64,000 bases of DNA from NCBI RefSeq assembly GCF_000143415.4, contig NW_003314302.1, positions 142,065-206,064 on the forward strand, written 5' to 3'. This DNA comes from Selaginella moellendorffii. Lineage: Eukaryota > Streptophyta > Lycopodiopsida > Selaginellales > Selaginellaceae. Positions 9,349 to 21,186 of this stretch are shown in pieces (position 1 is the first letter of the stretch; every line of letters starts with the position of its first letter). The position numbers and the translations under genes were made by a program. The notes under the pieces are model-generated. The model saw only the letters and a list, made by a program, of their open reading frames with translations, searched no databases and was not told the origin of the DNA.

Positions 9349-9670
9349 TCAATCGCCTTCTTCGTCTGAAGAAGAACAAGAGCTTGATGTCCTGCTCCAA
9401 GGCGGGGTCATGCACACAACCTCATCAACAATCCCCAGCTTCTGCATTTTGCCACACAGCCTCTCCAGAGCAATCTGCACACCCCGCATGCCACAACCGC
9501 ACGAAGCGTCCATCTCCTCCTCGAACAGCACCTGGGGATCACAAGACTTGTGCGTCCAGTGCCTCCTCACATGCGCAGCCACCTCCGCCTCTCCCCCTTG
9601 AATCAGCTGCTCCTTGAAGAAGCCAAACAGCTCCTCGTCCTCGTCCTCGTCCTCCACCTTGAGCACGAAC
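9349..9670 (-). pseudogene. 3' fragment of the APH-like kinase gene (left-arm copy)
   Basis: Minus-strand frame KVEDEDEDEELFGFFKEQLI, then RRHWTHKSCDPQV, RLCGKMQKLGIVDEVVC-like residues and a serine-rich end. It matches the C-terminal third of the intact gene at 52815-53130. The kinase-like catalytic part is absent, so this is a truncated copy. The start codon context is gone. Confidence 0.85.
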
Positions 9671-9699
9671 TTTCAGTTCTTTGCGTGGCACTCAACGCA

Positions 9700-10180
9700 A
9701 GGAGTCAGGAGGTGGATTCTGCGTCTCTTGTGGTCCTCTAGGGAAGCACAGTGTACAACTATATGTATGCTGTGTTTCTCTTGATAACAACTTGCTATCG
9801 GAGGCAATGTTGCTACAGTCCTTTTCACTGGATTCTTACAAAAATTTTGGAGCAGACTCTTTGAAGGTTTGTTCTGTGTTTCTTTCGTCTTGGTACATAT
9901 GACTTACATTATTCTTACAGCTGCAAGCGGAGTTGGAATTCAACTCACTCCAGACAGCAACAACCTTCTGTTGCTGGGAACTTTTGCTGTTCATAGCCCC
10001 GAGCTTCCCAGTCAGTCGCACATAGTGCGGGTGCTTTCTCTTACTGAACGTGATCTGAAGGCTGAACTTTTTGCAACTGCCACAATGAGATGCCTTTTGA
10101 TAACAGGACCTCTTTCTTTGGTCACTGCTGGAGATGAAGGTTGTATCAAAGAATGGCACATGGATCTGTCTTGGAGGTAA
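9700..10180 (+). pseudogene. Unidentified gene fragment, possibly WD-repeat protein exons
   Basis: Plus-strand coding-like stretches: SYKNFGADSLK at about 9829-9861, a possible GT..AG intron to 9920, then LQAELEFNSLQTATT, and LITGPLSLVTAGDEGCIKEW at about 10096-10155. The last resembles a WD40 blade (GDEGCIKEWHM). Frames do not join into one ORF. I do not recognise the parent gene; the WD-repeat idea rests on one motif. Confidence 0.3.
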
Positions 10181-10269
10181 TCACTTTTCATGTTTGTATT
10201 TCCTTGCATTAATCATGTCCTAGTCAGGCATTCTTTGTATGAAGCAGATCTCCCTCCTGCAATATAACG

Positions 10270-11556
10270 GCTGAAGAATTTTAAAGCTAGCCATCGCTAT
10301 AAATTTAAGAAATTGATATTGCTAAAAGGTATGTAGAAAATCAAATTGAGAAAAACAATTTAAAGCAAGTATACAATAAAAATTAAAAAAACCTAACTAA
10401 AACTGGTCTGGAGAAGCTTTATTTTATATTATTTTATTCTGATAAGGTTGCAATAAGTTTTTCCTTAGCCTGAGAATTATGAAAAATTGGTGGAGAGCAA
10501 AAATTTAACACGCAATTAAAAATAAAAATTTTGGTAAATTACCATAGAAATTAGTACTATCATGATCTGCCTTGGACAATTGTGGAGATGGGGGTGGCAA
10601 TGGTGGTGGAGCTAAACTGGATTGTTCATCCCACCCATTAGTATCACTGCTATGCCTGAGTGCTATGGCAGTTTAGCATCCATTAATACAATGGTGAGTG
10701 GAAGTGTTTTATAGGGCTTGAAGAAGGGCTACTTTGTTCTTCATGTGTTTGTGGAGTCTGTACAACTGGCCATACCCCCAGCAACTTGTATTGATAAAGA
10801 GATTTTTATTTTTGAATCACATGGTAAAGCCCTAGTGCAATTTGGATCCTAGACATTGTGTAAGTATTGTTTGCCTTTAGGTTTTTCATTTGCCCCAAGA
10901 ATGTAGAGGATTCTCACAATTGTTGAGAAGTTATATTTGTGATGAACTTATGGTTTTATTTCTTTGGTTTGTGCAGAGATTTTTATTAGTTGTTCAAAAA
11001 TATTAGTCTTAGATGGAGGTACTAGCATTGGTAGAGTTTAATGGTCTTGATGCTTATCTTTGACATTGAAGTTATTAATTTTCCTATTTTAGAAGCTTGA
11101 AGGTGTTTTCTGACAAATCTTATTTAGGTCATAGGTGACTAATGTTTTATTTTTTGCTGCTTTCATTTCTTCATATTATTCATTGTTTCACATTCGTTAA
11201 CTTTTCTAATAAGGGAATGCAGGCAGTTACCCACAACAATGGAATTTGCAAGGAGCTCATCAATCCTTATTATTTCCACTATAAAGAGTTCATGGTAAGT
11301 TGGATTGAAATGGAAACTTTCTTTTGATTTCTTTCATCTATCATTGCTGTGTGTTGTCAAAGATGGATATAATTACTTACCCTTTCACTTTTGTCTTAAA
11401 AAGTGATGCTTCTTTGTTTTCATCCATTCGGAATATGATACTTTTAATGCTCTCAACAGCTTCAAGGTGTGACCCTAGAGCTAGCTCTAGTTTTCTTCCA
11501 AAAAACACTTACAAGACAAACAAAAGCTAAATAAGATTTTTTAGATTTCTCAAAAC
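10270..11556. repeat. Diverged repeat R1, left copy
   Basis: About 1.3 kb of AT-rich DNA that aligns in direct orientation along its length to 25452-26672 at roughly 80% identity by eye, for example GAATTTTAAAGCTAGCCATC and GACAATTGTGGAGATGGG. The latter segment resembles the Gly-rich Obg-fold coding sequence near 21850. It ends just before the duplicated gene block, whereas the right copy follows its block. Confidence 0.8.
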
Positions 11557-11651
11557 AAAGAGACTTGTTCTTCAGTTTTTGTTTTTTGTTCTCCCTGTCT
11601 TGATTTATGTCTCTCGACTTTCTCTGATCTTTTGAGTTGTGATCTTTCCAG

Positions 11652-12725
11652 GTGGGTCAATCTGGAGCTTAAACTTGTGGCGGACGTGGGAATTATAGGT
11701 GTTCCAAACGCTGGAAAGAGCACGCTACTAAGTGCTATCCGTGCTGCTCGTCCCTCCATTGCTGCGTATCCATTTACGACACTACTACCCAACCTTAGTG
11801 TGGTGTCGCTGGACTTCGATGCAACGATGGTTATAGCGGACTTGCCCGGGCTTCTCGAAGGTGCTCACGCTGGATGCGGCCTCGGTCACGAATTTTTACG
11901 CCACACTCGAGTCCTGGTAAGCTTTTTGTTTTAAACTTTCCTGCGTGCTAAAAGTTTCTTTGGAAAACCAGATTCATGTTATAGACGGTACGACTGCCAG
12001 AATTCGAGTACGATGCAGTGACTGGAGCTGGAACTGTTTGATCCTCGCCTTTGCCCCAACAAGATGGATGTCCCAGAGGCTGCCGAACGCTGGGAAAGTT
12101 TCCGGAAAGCTATGGAGTCTCGTGGAGTGGAGGTTCGTTCCGTGAGCGCCGCAAGTTGTACGTCATGCGTATAAGCTTCTACAGACAGTCCCAGTTGGTA
12201 AGTATGAAACACTACTTTTAACTCGACTGTGGAACTCTTTCTCTACTATTCTTGCAGAAGAACCCGTGTCGATCTCGAACGACGTAGCTTCGATGGTGAA
12301 AAAGGAGCGAAGTAGTCCCATTGGAGAATTTAAGGTGGACGTCGACCCAGAATCAGACTTGTGGCACATTTACGGTTCTGGTGTGGAGCGCTTCACGCAA
12401 ATGACTAACTGGGAGTAAGCTTACATCTTTTATCTTCCCATTCTTTCGAGTATTACAGCTCTTACACGACTCGCAAGTATTTCGAGTCCTTGCAACGATT
12501 CGAGCGGGTCTTAGAATGCAGCGGGATAAACGCCGAGCTGAAAAGTAGAGGAATTCACGAAGGAGACAAAGTTGCGATCAGAGACGTACGTTAAATTCAC
12601 ACTCTTCGTTCTGTGCTATGTTTGTTTTTCTTTTTTCTTCGAACTTACAGATAGTTTTCACTTGGCACGATTCCAATGATGTTGCAAATGTGGGGACTTG
12701 GAGACGCGGCCAGAGAGGCCACACA
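11652..12725 (+). pseudogene. ObgC-like chloroplast GTPase, 5'-truncated copy A
   Basis: ObgC proteins are essential chloroplast GTPases in ribosome assembly. Visible parts are [13 protein letters not shown], the P-loop [19 protein letters not shown] (G3) and GHEFLRHT. After an intron come VIDGTTA, NKMD (G4) and SAAS (G5-like), then the C-terminal domain pieces EEPVSISNDV.., GVERFTQMTNWE, LQRFERVLECSGINAE and EGDKVAI. Frame is lost between VIDGTTA and PEFEYDAV and again before LELELFDPRL; both lesions are shared with copy B. A private 9-bp deletion removes E-R-C after HT (near 11905). The Obg fold and everything 5' of the intron are missing. Confidence 0.85.
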
Positions 12726-12794
12726 CTGATGCCTCGTTTGTAGAAAAGGTGATATTTTTATCTACAATTTTTCGCTTGCGTTCCAGAGAGACAT

Positions 12795-13210
12795 AAAAGG
12801 CCTGGTGGTTTACGTTTTTGCAGCCAAAGGTGTTAACATTTGGAAGATACAAAGGCCAGCCTCTCGGTTTTCTTCCAGCGAACTATCTGCAATGGATGAC
12901 ACAGGAGCTAGACAACCACTGGAATGGCTTGGCCAGGCAAGTTCTATCAGAAAGAAAAGAAGGAGAAAGCTCGAGCACTCAAGAAGAACGTTTCTGCTCC
13001 GCAGAGTTCTCGCAAAGTTGGATCCATGGTTCTCACTTCGGGAAGTACAAAGGCCAAGCGCTGGGTTCTCTCCCGGACGTGTACCTGGAATGGATGGCGA
13101 ACAACAGCACACACACTGGGGGAGACACGGGAGAGAGTTTCTGGATAGCAAGCACGGTGGTGATCGAGAAGTTCGCATCGCCCAAGAACAGGATGGATCG
13201 ATCGCGTTGA
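12795..13210 (+). pseudogene. Protein with two FGKYKG (ExoX C-terminal-like) motifs, copy A
   Basis: Two units, TFGRYKGQPLGFLPANYLQW and FGKYKGQALGSLPDVYLEWM, resemble the small domain found at the C-terminus of ExoX-type nucleases and in short plant proteins; the biochemical role is not established. Both units are in one frame here, but the linker reads better in another frame (KEKKEKARALKK) and one T seems missing before the second FGKYKG. I treat it as a damaged copy, though a 130-aa ORF from 12818 (stop at 13208-13210) is open. Confidence 0.6.
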
Positions 13211-14962
13211 AGAAGCAGATCCTGGCTTGTCAAGAGAGGAGAGGCCTCGAGGAAGCTAAGCGGATCCACGCGCGGGTGAAAGCCAGCGCCTATCGCGACG
13301 ATCGATACATCGCCAATCTTCTCATGGACATGTTTGGAGCTTGCGGGAGCGCGGACACGGCGCTGGAGATCTTTGAGAAGATCCAGGCGCCCAACATCTT
13401 CTCCTGGAACATCATCCTCAAGGTTGTCACGCAGAAGAATGGATGCGATCCAGAGGCGTGGAAGATTTTCGAGAAGATCCCGGAGAAGGAGAAGAATGCC
13501 GTGTCGTGGAACATCATCCTCGCCGCGCTCGCGGCCGAGAAGGGGAATTTGCGCAAAGTGGAGGAGTTTTTCTACGAGAGGATGCCCGTCAAGGATGTGT
13601 TCTCCTGGACTACACTACTCAATGCCTACATAACAAATGGGCGGTTTGACAAGGCCAGGGAGATCTTTGTGAGCCTCGATGACGAGAATGTAAACGCCGC
13701 TACGTGGAACACGATGATAGAAGGATATGCCCAGGCAGAGGATATGCTGCAAGCCAGAAAAATGTTCGATAGCATGCCCGAAAACAGCGTTGTGTCGTGG
13801 AATTTGATGATTACATAATGTGAAAGAAGCAAGAAACTTTTTTGAAAAAGTGAAGGAGAAAAACCAGGTGACTTCGAATGCGATGCTTGCTGTATATGCC
13901 CACAACGGGCATCTGCAGGAAGCAAAAACCTTGTTTGCTGAGATGCCAAAGAAAGATGGCGCTTCGTGGACGTGTTTGCTGCAAGCACACTGCCATGCAG
14001 GGACAACCCATGATTCGGAGGAGATCCTGCAGAAGATGCCGTTTGAAAAGACTATTGTGCACTGGACGATGCTGCTGGATGCCCATGCAAAGGCCGGGAA
14101 TCTCGATCGAGCGAGGGAAGTTTACGACCAAACGCCGGATCCGGGTGCGATCACGAGGAATGCCATGTTCCACACAGAGGATACATGCACGAGGCAAATG
14201 CGCTGTTCGAGCAAGTTGGAGACAAGGTTGACGCCGCGACAAAGAACATCATGATCCTGGCGCATGGATCGTCTGGGAACTTGGATCACTACGACTGCAT
14301 GGTTGGAGCTTTCGGAGCCGCAAAGAAGATGGAAGACGCAAGAGAGCTCATTGTAGCATGCCTTTCGAAGCTGATGCTCGAGTGTGGATGACTCTACTTG
14401 CTTGCTGCCGGAGGCACTTGGACACGGAGAATGGCAAGCTTTGCGCAGAGAGATTGTTTGTTTTGGATCCAGAGAACGTTTCACCGTACAAGATCCTCGT
14501 GGAGATCTACAGCCAAACCGGGAGAGAGAACGACATTGCTGGATTGAAGAAGATGGTGAGAGACAAAGGTCTCCACAAGCTCGAGGCCGAGAGCCTGATC
14601 CAGATCGATGGCATCACGCACAAGTTTCGAGTGGGAACACTGCGCATCCGAGCATCAAGAAAGTTCGCAAGGAAGTTGCCAGGTTGACGAAGCTGATGGA
14701 GAGAGATCATGGGTATAAACACGAGAACTTGGGATGGAGCAAGTGTGGAGGCGGTGTTCACAGTGAGAAGCTTGCAATCGCGTACGCACTGTGTGAGAAG
14801 AGCCGTGAGATCTCGCTCGTGAATAACTTGAGGATGTGCGGTGACTACCATACTTCTGCAAAGATGATCTCCAGCGTGGTGAAGAGGAAGATCACGGTAC
14901 GTGACATGCAAAGGCTGCATGGTTTTGAGAATGATGTTTGCTCTTGCGCGGATACCTGGTAA
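13205..14962 (+). pseudogene. PPR-DYW (PLS-class) editing-factor-like gene, copy A
   Basis: PLS-class PPR proteins with a DYW deaminase edit C to U in organelle RNA. Motifs: EEAKRIHARVKA, VFSWTTLLNAYI, ATWNTMIEGYAQ, SVVSWNLMIT, SWTCLLQAHCHAG, then E-type LLACCRRH and SYKIL-like segments, and the deaminase part HSEKLAIAYALC, CGDYHTSAKMISS ending CSCADTW. Frame breaks occur at about 13817, 14190, 14390 and 14640. The zinc motif CxxCH is changed to CGDYH (Tyr codon 14846-14848). The protein ends DTW rather than DYW. Not functional as an editing enzyme. Confidence 0.88.
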
Positions 14963-14965
14963 GTT

Positions 14966-15330
14966 TTAGTCTATTGTGGTTCCAGAGGTGGGAAGATCGT
15001 GATGGATCCATTCGTTAAATCCACCCTGGAGGTGGAAAACGTTTGTGAATCCTGCTTTTTGGAGTTCATATGCCGCTTTCAATGATCTGTAAGGAGAGTT
15101 TCTTTCTGAGAGGTTTTGACGCAAGATCGGACGAGAGTACCTCGACTGACATCCAAAGAAGCGCTCGGGATCCTTGAACTTCTTTGCTTTAGGCCCTACG
15201 TGAGGAGAGTTCCTCCAATGCTGCACAGGACGATTACTTTCGTGTTCTTGTCGCTGTTGACAGCGTCGAGAGCTTTCTCGGCGAATTCTGGGTTGCGCTC
15301 TGCCATGCAAACTCTTTCAGTATTCTCTAG
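14966..15330 (-). pseudogene. STR11-like chloroplast rhodanese-domain protein, copy A
   Basis: Minus-strand exons: ERNPEFAEKALDAVNSDKNT, then KVIVLCSIGGT with the catalytic Cys codon at 15223-15225, then FKDPERFFGCQSR, a clean intron (GTACTC..TTACAG), and SLKAAYELQKAGFTNVFHLQ and GGFNEW. This matches plant rhodanese domain protein 11. A one-base frameshift after CSIGGT, shared with copy B, breaks the ORF unless an unusual splice is used. The 5' exons are probably in 15340-15577 but are unclear. Convergent with the PPR-DYW copy, with stops about 4 bp apart. Confidence 0.75.
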
Positions 15331-15764
15331 TTAGAAGCGAGGGGGAAATTTAACCTGTGCCGGAGAAGTTCGTAAGCAAGGCAAATCCCAGTTGCCTGCT
15401 CAACCAGACCAAAGCATAAGCAAAAAATCTTTGAGAAAAAAAGAGAAGCAGGAAACCTGGCATTTGCTTTGAGATCGTTTCCTTGAATTTGTTGGAACAA
15501 GGGAGCAGACTTTGTGGGGAGAAGCTCTTGTTTATCACTTGCATGTCTAGTTTGGCAGAAGAGGTTGAGTATGCAATATCACACTTAAAAAGATTAAAGA
15601 AAGTCTAAAAATGAAACAAACAACATTTTGATTCCTTGCTCTCTTGAGGAGTCTTGAGCACAGCCGTTGCAGAAGGGTCATATCTTCCTAGATTTAGACT
15701 GGCAATCTTTAATCTTTCTTGCAGGTTAGGGTTCTTCAGTACGCTTCAATGATTAATTAGCTGA

Positions 15765-17693
15765 TCACTCCATTTTCACTGTCAACTTTTTAAGTTTGCG
15801 CCATGTAATGACCAGTGTGATTATCATGGCCAGCACAGTAAGAACAGAAATGACATACAAACTAGCCCATATGGGTTTTACCTCGTAGGTAGCCGTGGTA
15901 GTGAGCAACACCACACTACCATCACTGAGGACCTGAGGTACAGTTTGCGCCTGCAACATGTCCCGGTCCTTCTCTACGCTTTCCACGCTGCTATATGCTG
16001 TATATGCTAGTAAAACTGCACAGAATGTGAACTTAGTGAATCAACTTGGCAAGAATAGGTTACCTGCAAAACTGAGCACCAGGAGTGTTCTATAAAGAAA
16101 CTTAACCCAAAAGATGGGGTCCTGGCTTGAAAAAACTGATTTACTGCTCGACTGAGCAGCCTGGTCGTCAGTGTTGGAGTCCCCTACTGCGCCACCCCTG
16201 TTCCAGAAATTCTGAAACGACTCTTCGATATCTTGCAACTTGTGACTCGTTGCCAAGAAACATGTTCCCAGGAAGGACACAATCGCTGACAAAATCCCGG
16301 TATAGACTTGGTTTCTGTTGTTTGATCCGTCTTTCCACAGCTTGTTCTGCTTGAACTTGACGTCTCTGAGCTGTAACATGGACTCAATCATGAGCTTGAT
16401 CTCTGTGCTGATTGCAGTGTCCAGCTTGCTCACACATAGCTTGTCCTTGAACTCGAGCTGTCCCATAGGCAGATCTTCTGAACAGGGGGTACTGATCTTG
16501 TTCTCCCGGGGAGTGGGAGCCCAGAGAAATTGTCGCATCTTGTTCAGGTAGTACTCACCATCTTCAATGCTCAGTACCAGCTGATTGGTACTGCACCTGT
16601 TCTGAACCTCCACACTGGATGGCACCGGTGACTGCTGCATCAATGCTTCGACACAGGATGTTGTGTTCACCATGGCTTGCAAGTTATCCGCTGTGACGGT
16701 GGTGAGGGCATACCCAAAAGAGACATTCCCCTTAAAGGTTGCAATAAATGGTGCAGGCTTGTCAGAGGAGGTGTTGTGTGTGTTAAGAACAAGCCAATTG
16801 GTTCCACCGGCGTTCCAAGCCCAGTAAGACTTTAGCAAATTGCAAGGGGAACGATAGTCGAATGGTCCCCACCTACTGGTGTCCATGTTCTTGGTGACCA
16901 CAACACATACCTTGGTGGAGGAATTGGAACAGCCGCATTGGAGGGTAGGAAACCCGAGGTAAACTGCGGCGTCGTTGCTGTAGTAAGATGGTGCAAACCC
17001 ACACTTTGGTACATCGTTAGTGTTCGTAACATAATAGTGGCTCGAGGAGTTGAGCTTCTGGTACTTGGTGAAGTCCGTCCTTGCATTGCTGGCGTAGTTG
17101 GAAAGGTAGAATCCTGCTGTGCTATGCTGCATGTTCTTCAGATCTGGTTCAATGCTAGGTGCAGTAGCAGCCCTGTAAGGTACACCAACAAGGAGCAGGC
17201 TGAGATCCACCTCGTTTTCCATCGAAAGGATGGCAGTAGTCCAGAGGCATGACCGATTGCTCTGGCTACCACCGATGGATAGGCACATGCGAATGCTGAT
17301 ACCCCAGTCCACTTGCATCCTCCACTGCCAGTTGCGCCGGTGCTGCTTCATGTGACCGCCTGCTATGTGGGGCTCGGCCGAGGCATACAGCTTGTTGGCT
17401 CCCCCATCACTCGTCGAGTTGCTGATCACTCTCCATGCACTAGCTTGCTGGTAGGCAGAATTGGCGAGCTCGACGTCGACGCCAGTTGTCGTGGAGAGGA
17501 CGCTGGCGAGGGAAGAACGCAGAGACCATCTATAGAGCGGATCGAATTCGTTGACAAAGCTGTTCACTTCGGGGCATGCAAAACCCTCCCTGGACGGGAG
17601 GTCGAGATAGAAATGATCGTCGTCGGACCCATGACAGGAATGCGCGAGAAGTAGGAGTAGTGCTGTTGCAGGCAGAAGAAGTGAGAGGAGCAT
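15765..17693 (-). CDS. Large secreted/membrane protein of unknown function, two exons
   Basis: Starts at ATG 17693: MLLSLLLPATALLLLLAHSC is a strong signal peptide. Exon 1 runs to 16064; a 48-bp intron (16063-16016, GTAACC..GTGCAG) joins exon 2 (16015-15765), giving 626 aa. The extracellular part is rich in Cys and N-x-S/T sites. Near the C-terminus are hydrophobic segments around VYTGILSAIVSFLGTCFLAT, FLYRTLLVLSFAG and, in exon 2, a final membrane span SLYVISVLTVLAMIITLVIT followed by WRKLKKLTVKME. No catalytic motif and no family I recognise; possibly a lineage-specific gene. The frame is intact, unlike most neighbours. Confidence 0.82.
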
Positions 17694-17879
17694 ACTTGAC
17701 AAGAAGGAGGATTCTCAAAGCTAATTGCAGAAGCTCATACAAATTCAAGAAAACATATGAACTCAAGAGGGTCACAGTGAGATTGAACAATGCATTTACT
17801 TTGTCACGTAAACTATATAAAGGCATCTTTTCGCTTTCATAGTAGATTAGTCAAGCTTCCTGTTCCTTTCGACAAATCC

Positions 17880-18810
17880 TCATTAACAAATGAGCTTAAG
17901 AGCACAGGTCTTCCATCAGGTTCAGGGTACTTACCAGTCCAAGAAGTCAGTCTACACAAGTTGTGTTGACAAAATATCATTATTATGATTATTGTATATT
18001 ACCTGTCCTATCTAGATCAGTACCTTATAAATGAAACCTCTTCTTTCATAAGAGTTGCCAATTACTGAGAAAGAACAGATCAAGAGTTCATCCTTAGCTC
18101 TTGCAACTCCATTTGACTGTGATGAGCAATGGAAAGTATCCTATCACAAGCCTGAAACCACTGTTTAAACCTTTTGCATGATCTTAATAATATCTCGTGA
18201 AAAGATCTGTAGCTCAGGAGTCAATCATATTTATCAACTTTGACGACCTTTGGATAAATGCAATGTTCTCTATTAACATCACGAGCATTGACAATTTCCT
18301 CTGAATTCATCGTACAATAAAAAAAAGGTGACCCGGTATGAGCTTTGCATCAGCATTACACACATTCACTCCGCGTCTCTAATATAAATGACAACACACT
18401 ACTTTAAAGGTTTCATGGCGCACTCCATCATTCTATACTTTCTTCTTGAGTTTAACTGCCAGGTTTTAAGCCTGCCTTCTGTGTTCGTAGTGTTAGCCCA
18501 TGGCTTTGATTCTCCAGGAACGAGATCATGGAGACACTCGCATTGTTTATTTGGGGAATGTCGATAAATCCCTTCATCCAGTAGCTCCCATCACGCACTC
18601 CTTCGGGATGTTCTAGGAAGGTAAAACTTTGATCATTAAAAGAAAACTTCATCCAAATTCGTTTATACCAGTGACGAGGCTGCTAGAGAATCACTGAGGC
18701 ATGGATTCAGTGGCTTCTCAGCTCGACTAACAGAAGAACAAGCTGCTAAAATTTCCAGTAAACATAAATTTATTCCAAAGTCTATCCTTCTTTCTTTTTT
18801 CTTTTCTTCC
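17880..18810. other. Intergenic region with no recognisable feature
   Basis: No convincing coding sequence. A 66-codon minus-strand frame at 18452-18652 (FSFNDQSFTFLEHPEGVRDG) was seen but has no recognisable family and no neighbouring exons. Confidence 0.5.
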
Positions 18811-18825
18811 CACAATTGCAGGCGT

Positions 18826-20925
18826 TCCAAATGTGTTGTCTATCTTTCCCAATAAAATCCGCAGGATCCACACCACAAACTCATGAGAGTTTCTCGGCCT
18901 CTATTGAAGTGGAGAGAACTCCTTGTTTGGTGCTAGCGAATCTACTGAATCATCTTGGCTATGGCACAACACAAAATATGGCAAAGACGTTATTGTCGGT
19001 GTCTTTGATTCATGTAATTCCCTCTTCCTTCTTTTCTTTTTTGTAATAATATTCGTTTTTCTAGGAGTGTGGCCGGAGTCCGAGAGTTTTTTGGATCACG
19101 GCAAGGAATCAATCCCCAAAAGATGGAAAGGAACATGCGAAACTGGAGAGAAATTTAACGCTTCTCACTGCAACAAGTAAAATATAAGAAACCACATAAA
19201 TTCTAGCTACATGCTAACTCGTTAATTTGTGATCTTCCAGGAAACTTATCGGTGCCAGATTCCTTTCTCACTGCCTACAGGATGCAAAAGCACACCGAGA
19301 AATTCTTTCTCCATGTTAATGGCCATGGAACTCACACGGCTTCCACTGCCGGAGGCCGATTCGTGAGAAACGCAAACTGGCTTGGGTACGCAAAAGGCAC
19401 TGCAAAAGGTGGCGCTCCAGACGCAATCTACAAGATATGCTGGAGAAACATCACGGATGACACTGTCGGGTGCCCAGACGCTCACGTTCTCAGTGCATCC
19501 AGCGGGTGATTACTTCCTAGATTCTACGTCCATTGGAGCGTTCCATGCCATGCAGAAAGGCATTGTGGTGGTGGCTTCCGCTGGAAACAGTCACCAAATT
19601 CTGGGACCTGGCTCGGTGGAAAATGTAGCACCCTAGATCATTACTGTTGGAGCAACCACTCTTGATCGAGCCTACTTTGGAGACCTTTTCCTTGGCAACA
19701 ATGAATCATTTCGGAATTCTAATTTGAAATGGTTTCCAGGGTTTTAGAGCTTTTCAGCCAGGTAAAGCAATCATCCTGCGAGTTAAGATGATATTGGGTC
19801 TTTGGATCCCAACGGCATGTTTGAGAGGGCGGATGCATCCAGCGTTCCAATCTTTCGTAGTTTTTAGTGCTGGTGGAGCTGGGATTATCTTTTGCAACTC
19901 AACTGAAGTTGATCAAGATACTGGAAATGAGTTTCTTCCTTCAGTTCTTGTTGATGAAAAAGCTGGAGAAGCCAACTTTTCGTATATAGGTAAAAATGTT
20001 TGTGTTTTGTATTTTATTTAACCTTTTGTGCCTGCCAGGATTCCTGTAGCACAGATAAAAACATCAGATTTCCTTGACAAATCAAAAGCCTGCTCCTCTC
20101 ATGGCAGCATTTTCATCCTCTGGTCCCAACCTGGTTGATCCAGACATACTCACGGTATATTTTTAGTGTTATTTTGTTAGTTATTTTGAGACTTTTGTTC
20201 TTTCAGCCTGATATTACAGCTCCAGGAGTACACATTTTAGCAGCATACAGACAATTCAATAACTCTAAAGTACCATACAAACTTGTTTCTGGAACCTCTA
20301 TGTCTTGCCCTCATGTAAGTGGGATTGTCGCGCTACTAAAGTCCTATTATCCAACCTGGAGTCCAGCTGCAATCAAATCAGCCACAGCAACAACAGGTAA
20401 TGTACAACTTGAAAAAAAGTGATATACATATTATTCTTAACACCTTACAAAACAGGTTAGTGGTTTGATAATCTTGATGAATCAATCAAGCATCACCCTT
20501 TGATTCTGGTGGAGGGCATGTAAATCCAAATGCCGCTGCACACCCTAGCCTAGTATATGATGCCGACGAGCAAGACTCCATTGGATATCTCTGTGGTCTG
20601 GGGTACAACCAGACGAAACTTCAGATCCTCACGCAAACTGCCGCTAAGTGTCCCGACAATCCCACAGACCTCAACTGTCCATCCATTGCCATCTCCAATT
20701 TAAGCCGCAGCAAAGTCGACGAACTACACGGCAGCTATCGAAGCACCAGAGAGTGTGTCGGTGTCGGTTCATCCATCTGTGCTGCGGTTCAAGCACAACG
20801 GCGAGACGAAAGCATTCCAGGTGATATTTAGAGTGGAGGACGACTCAAACATTGATAATGATGTTTTCGGGAAGTATATGGTCACCAGTCCCATTGCAGT
20901 CAGTTTTGGATGAAGTAAAATTTCA
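18826..20925 (+). pseudogene. Subtilisin-like serine protease (subtilase, S8) pseudogene
   Basis: Secreted plant subtilase relic. In order: [12 protein letters not shown] (catalytic Asp) spliced to [13 protein letters not shown], then [33 protein letters not shown] (catalytic His), VVVASAGNS (oxyanion Asn), [20 protein letters not shown] (catalytic Ser) and a C-terminal fibronectin-like part. Lesions: about 19 residues plus frame are lost after HVLSA at 19497, and a TAG replaces the expected Trp in VAP-W-IITVGAST near 19634. Further frame changes follow. The N-terminal prodomain is mostly missing. All triad residues survive but the ORF is dead. Confidence 0.88.
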
Positions 20926-21186
20926 TGTGCATGCTCAGAGTAAAAAGGCTGATACATTTGTGTTTTGAATAAAGACAAACATTTAAATGGTTTTCAATTC
21001 GAAAAAGGTCACAATTATTCAAGTAGAGAAAACACAGATACACATTTAATATCTACAATGTTTGTTTGTATGGAACATGTACAAAGAACACTTGTGCAGA
21101 AATTTAAACACAATTGAAAGTTTTTTTAAAGAAAATTCTTTTGATATTAGTACGTTTATTTGGATGGTGAAGAACCCTAAAATTCA

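Larger units (their letters stand above)
11565..15577. repeat. Duplicated four-gene block, copy A
   Basis: Direct repeat of 21925-25350, sharing ObgC, FGKYKG-protein, PPR-DYW and rhodanese sequences with very few mismatches in exons and introns alike. It begins inside an ObgC intron (TTGTTCTTCAG) and ends at GAGTATGCAAT, the same points as copy B. Copy A contains about 560 bp of PPR sequence that copy B lacks. Confidence 0.92.

Noticed and set aside
2167-9670. Interpretation of the scattered fragments as retrogenes.
   Set aside because: SDR and methyltransferase fragments in the other arm retain intron sequence and no poly(A) tails were seen, so the copies are DNA-level.
12805-13818. One continuous 337-codon frame running from the FGKYKG region into the PPR region of copy A, as a fusion protein.
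   Set aside because: Its first part reads the FGKYKG region out of frame and gives no FGKYKG motif; continuity is by chance and the two genes are better treated separately.
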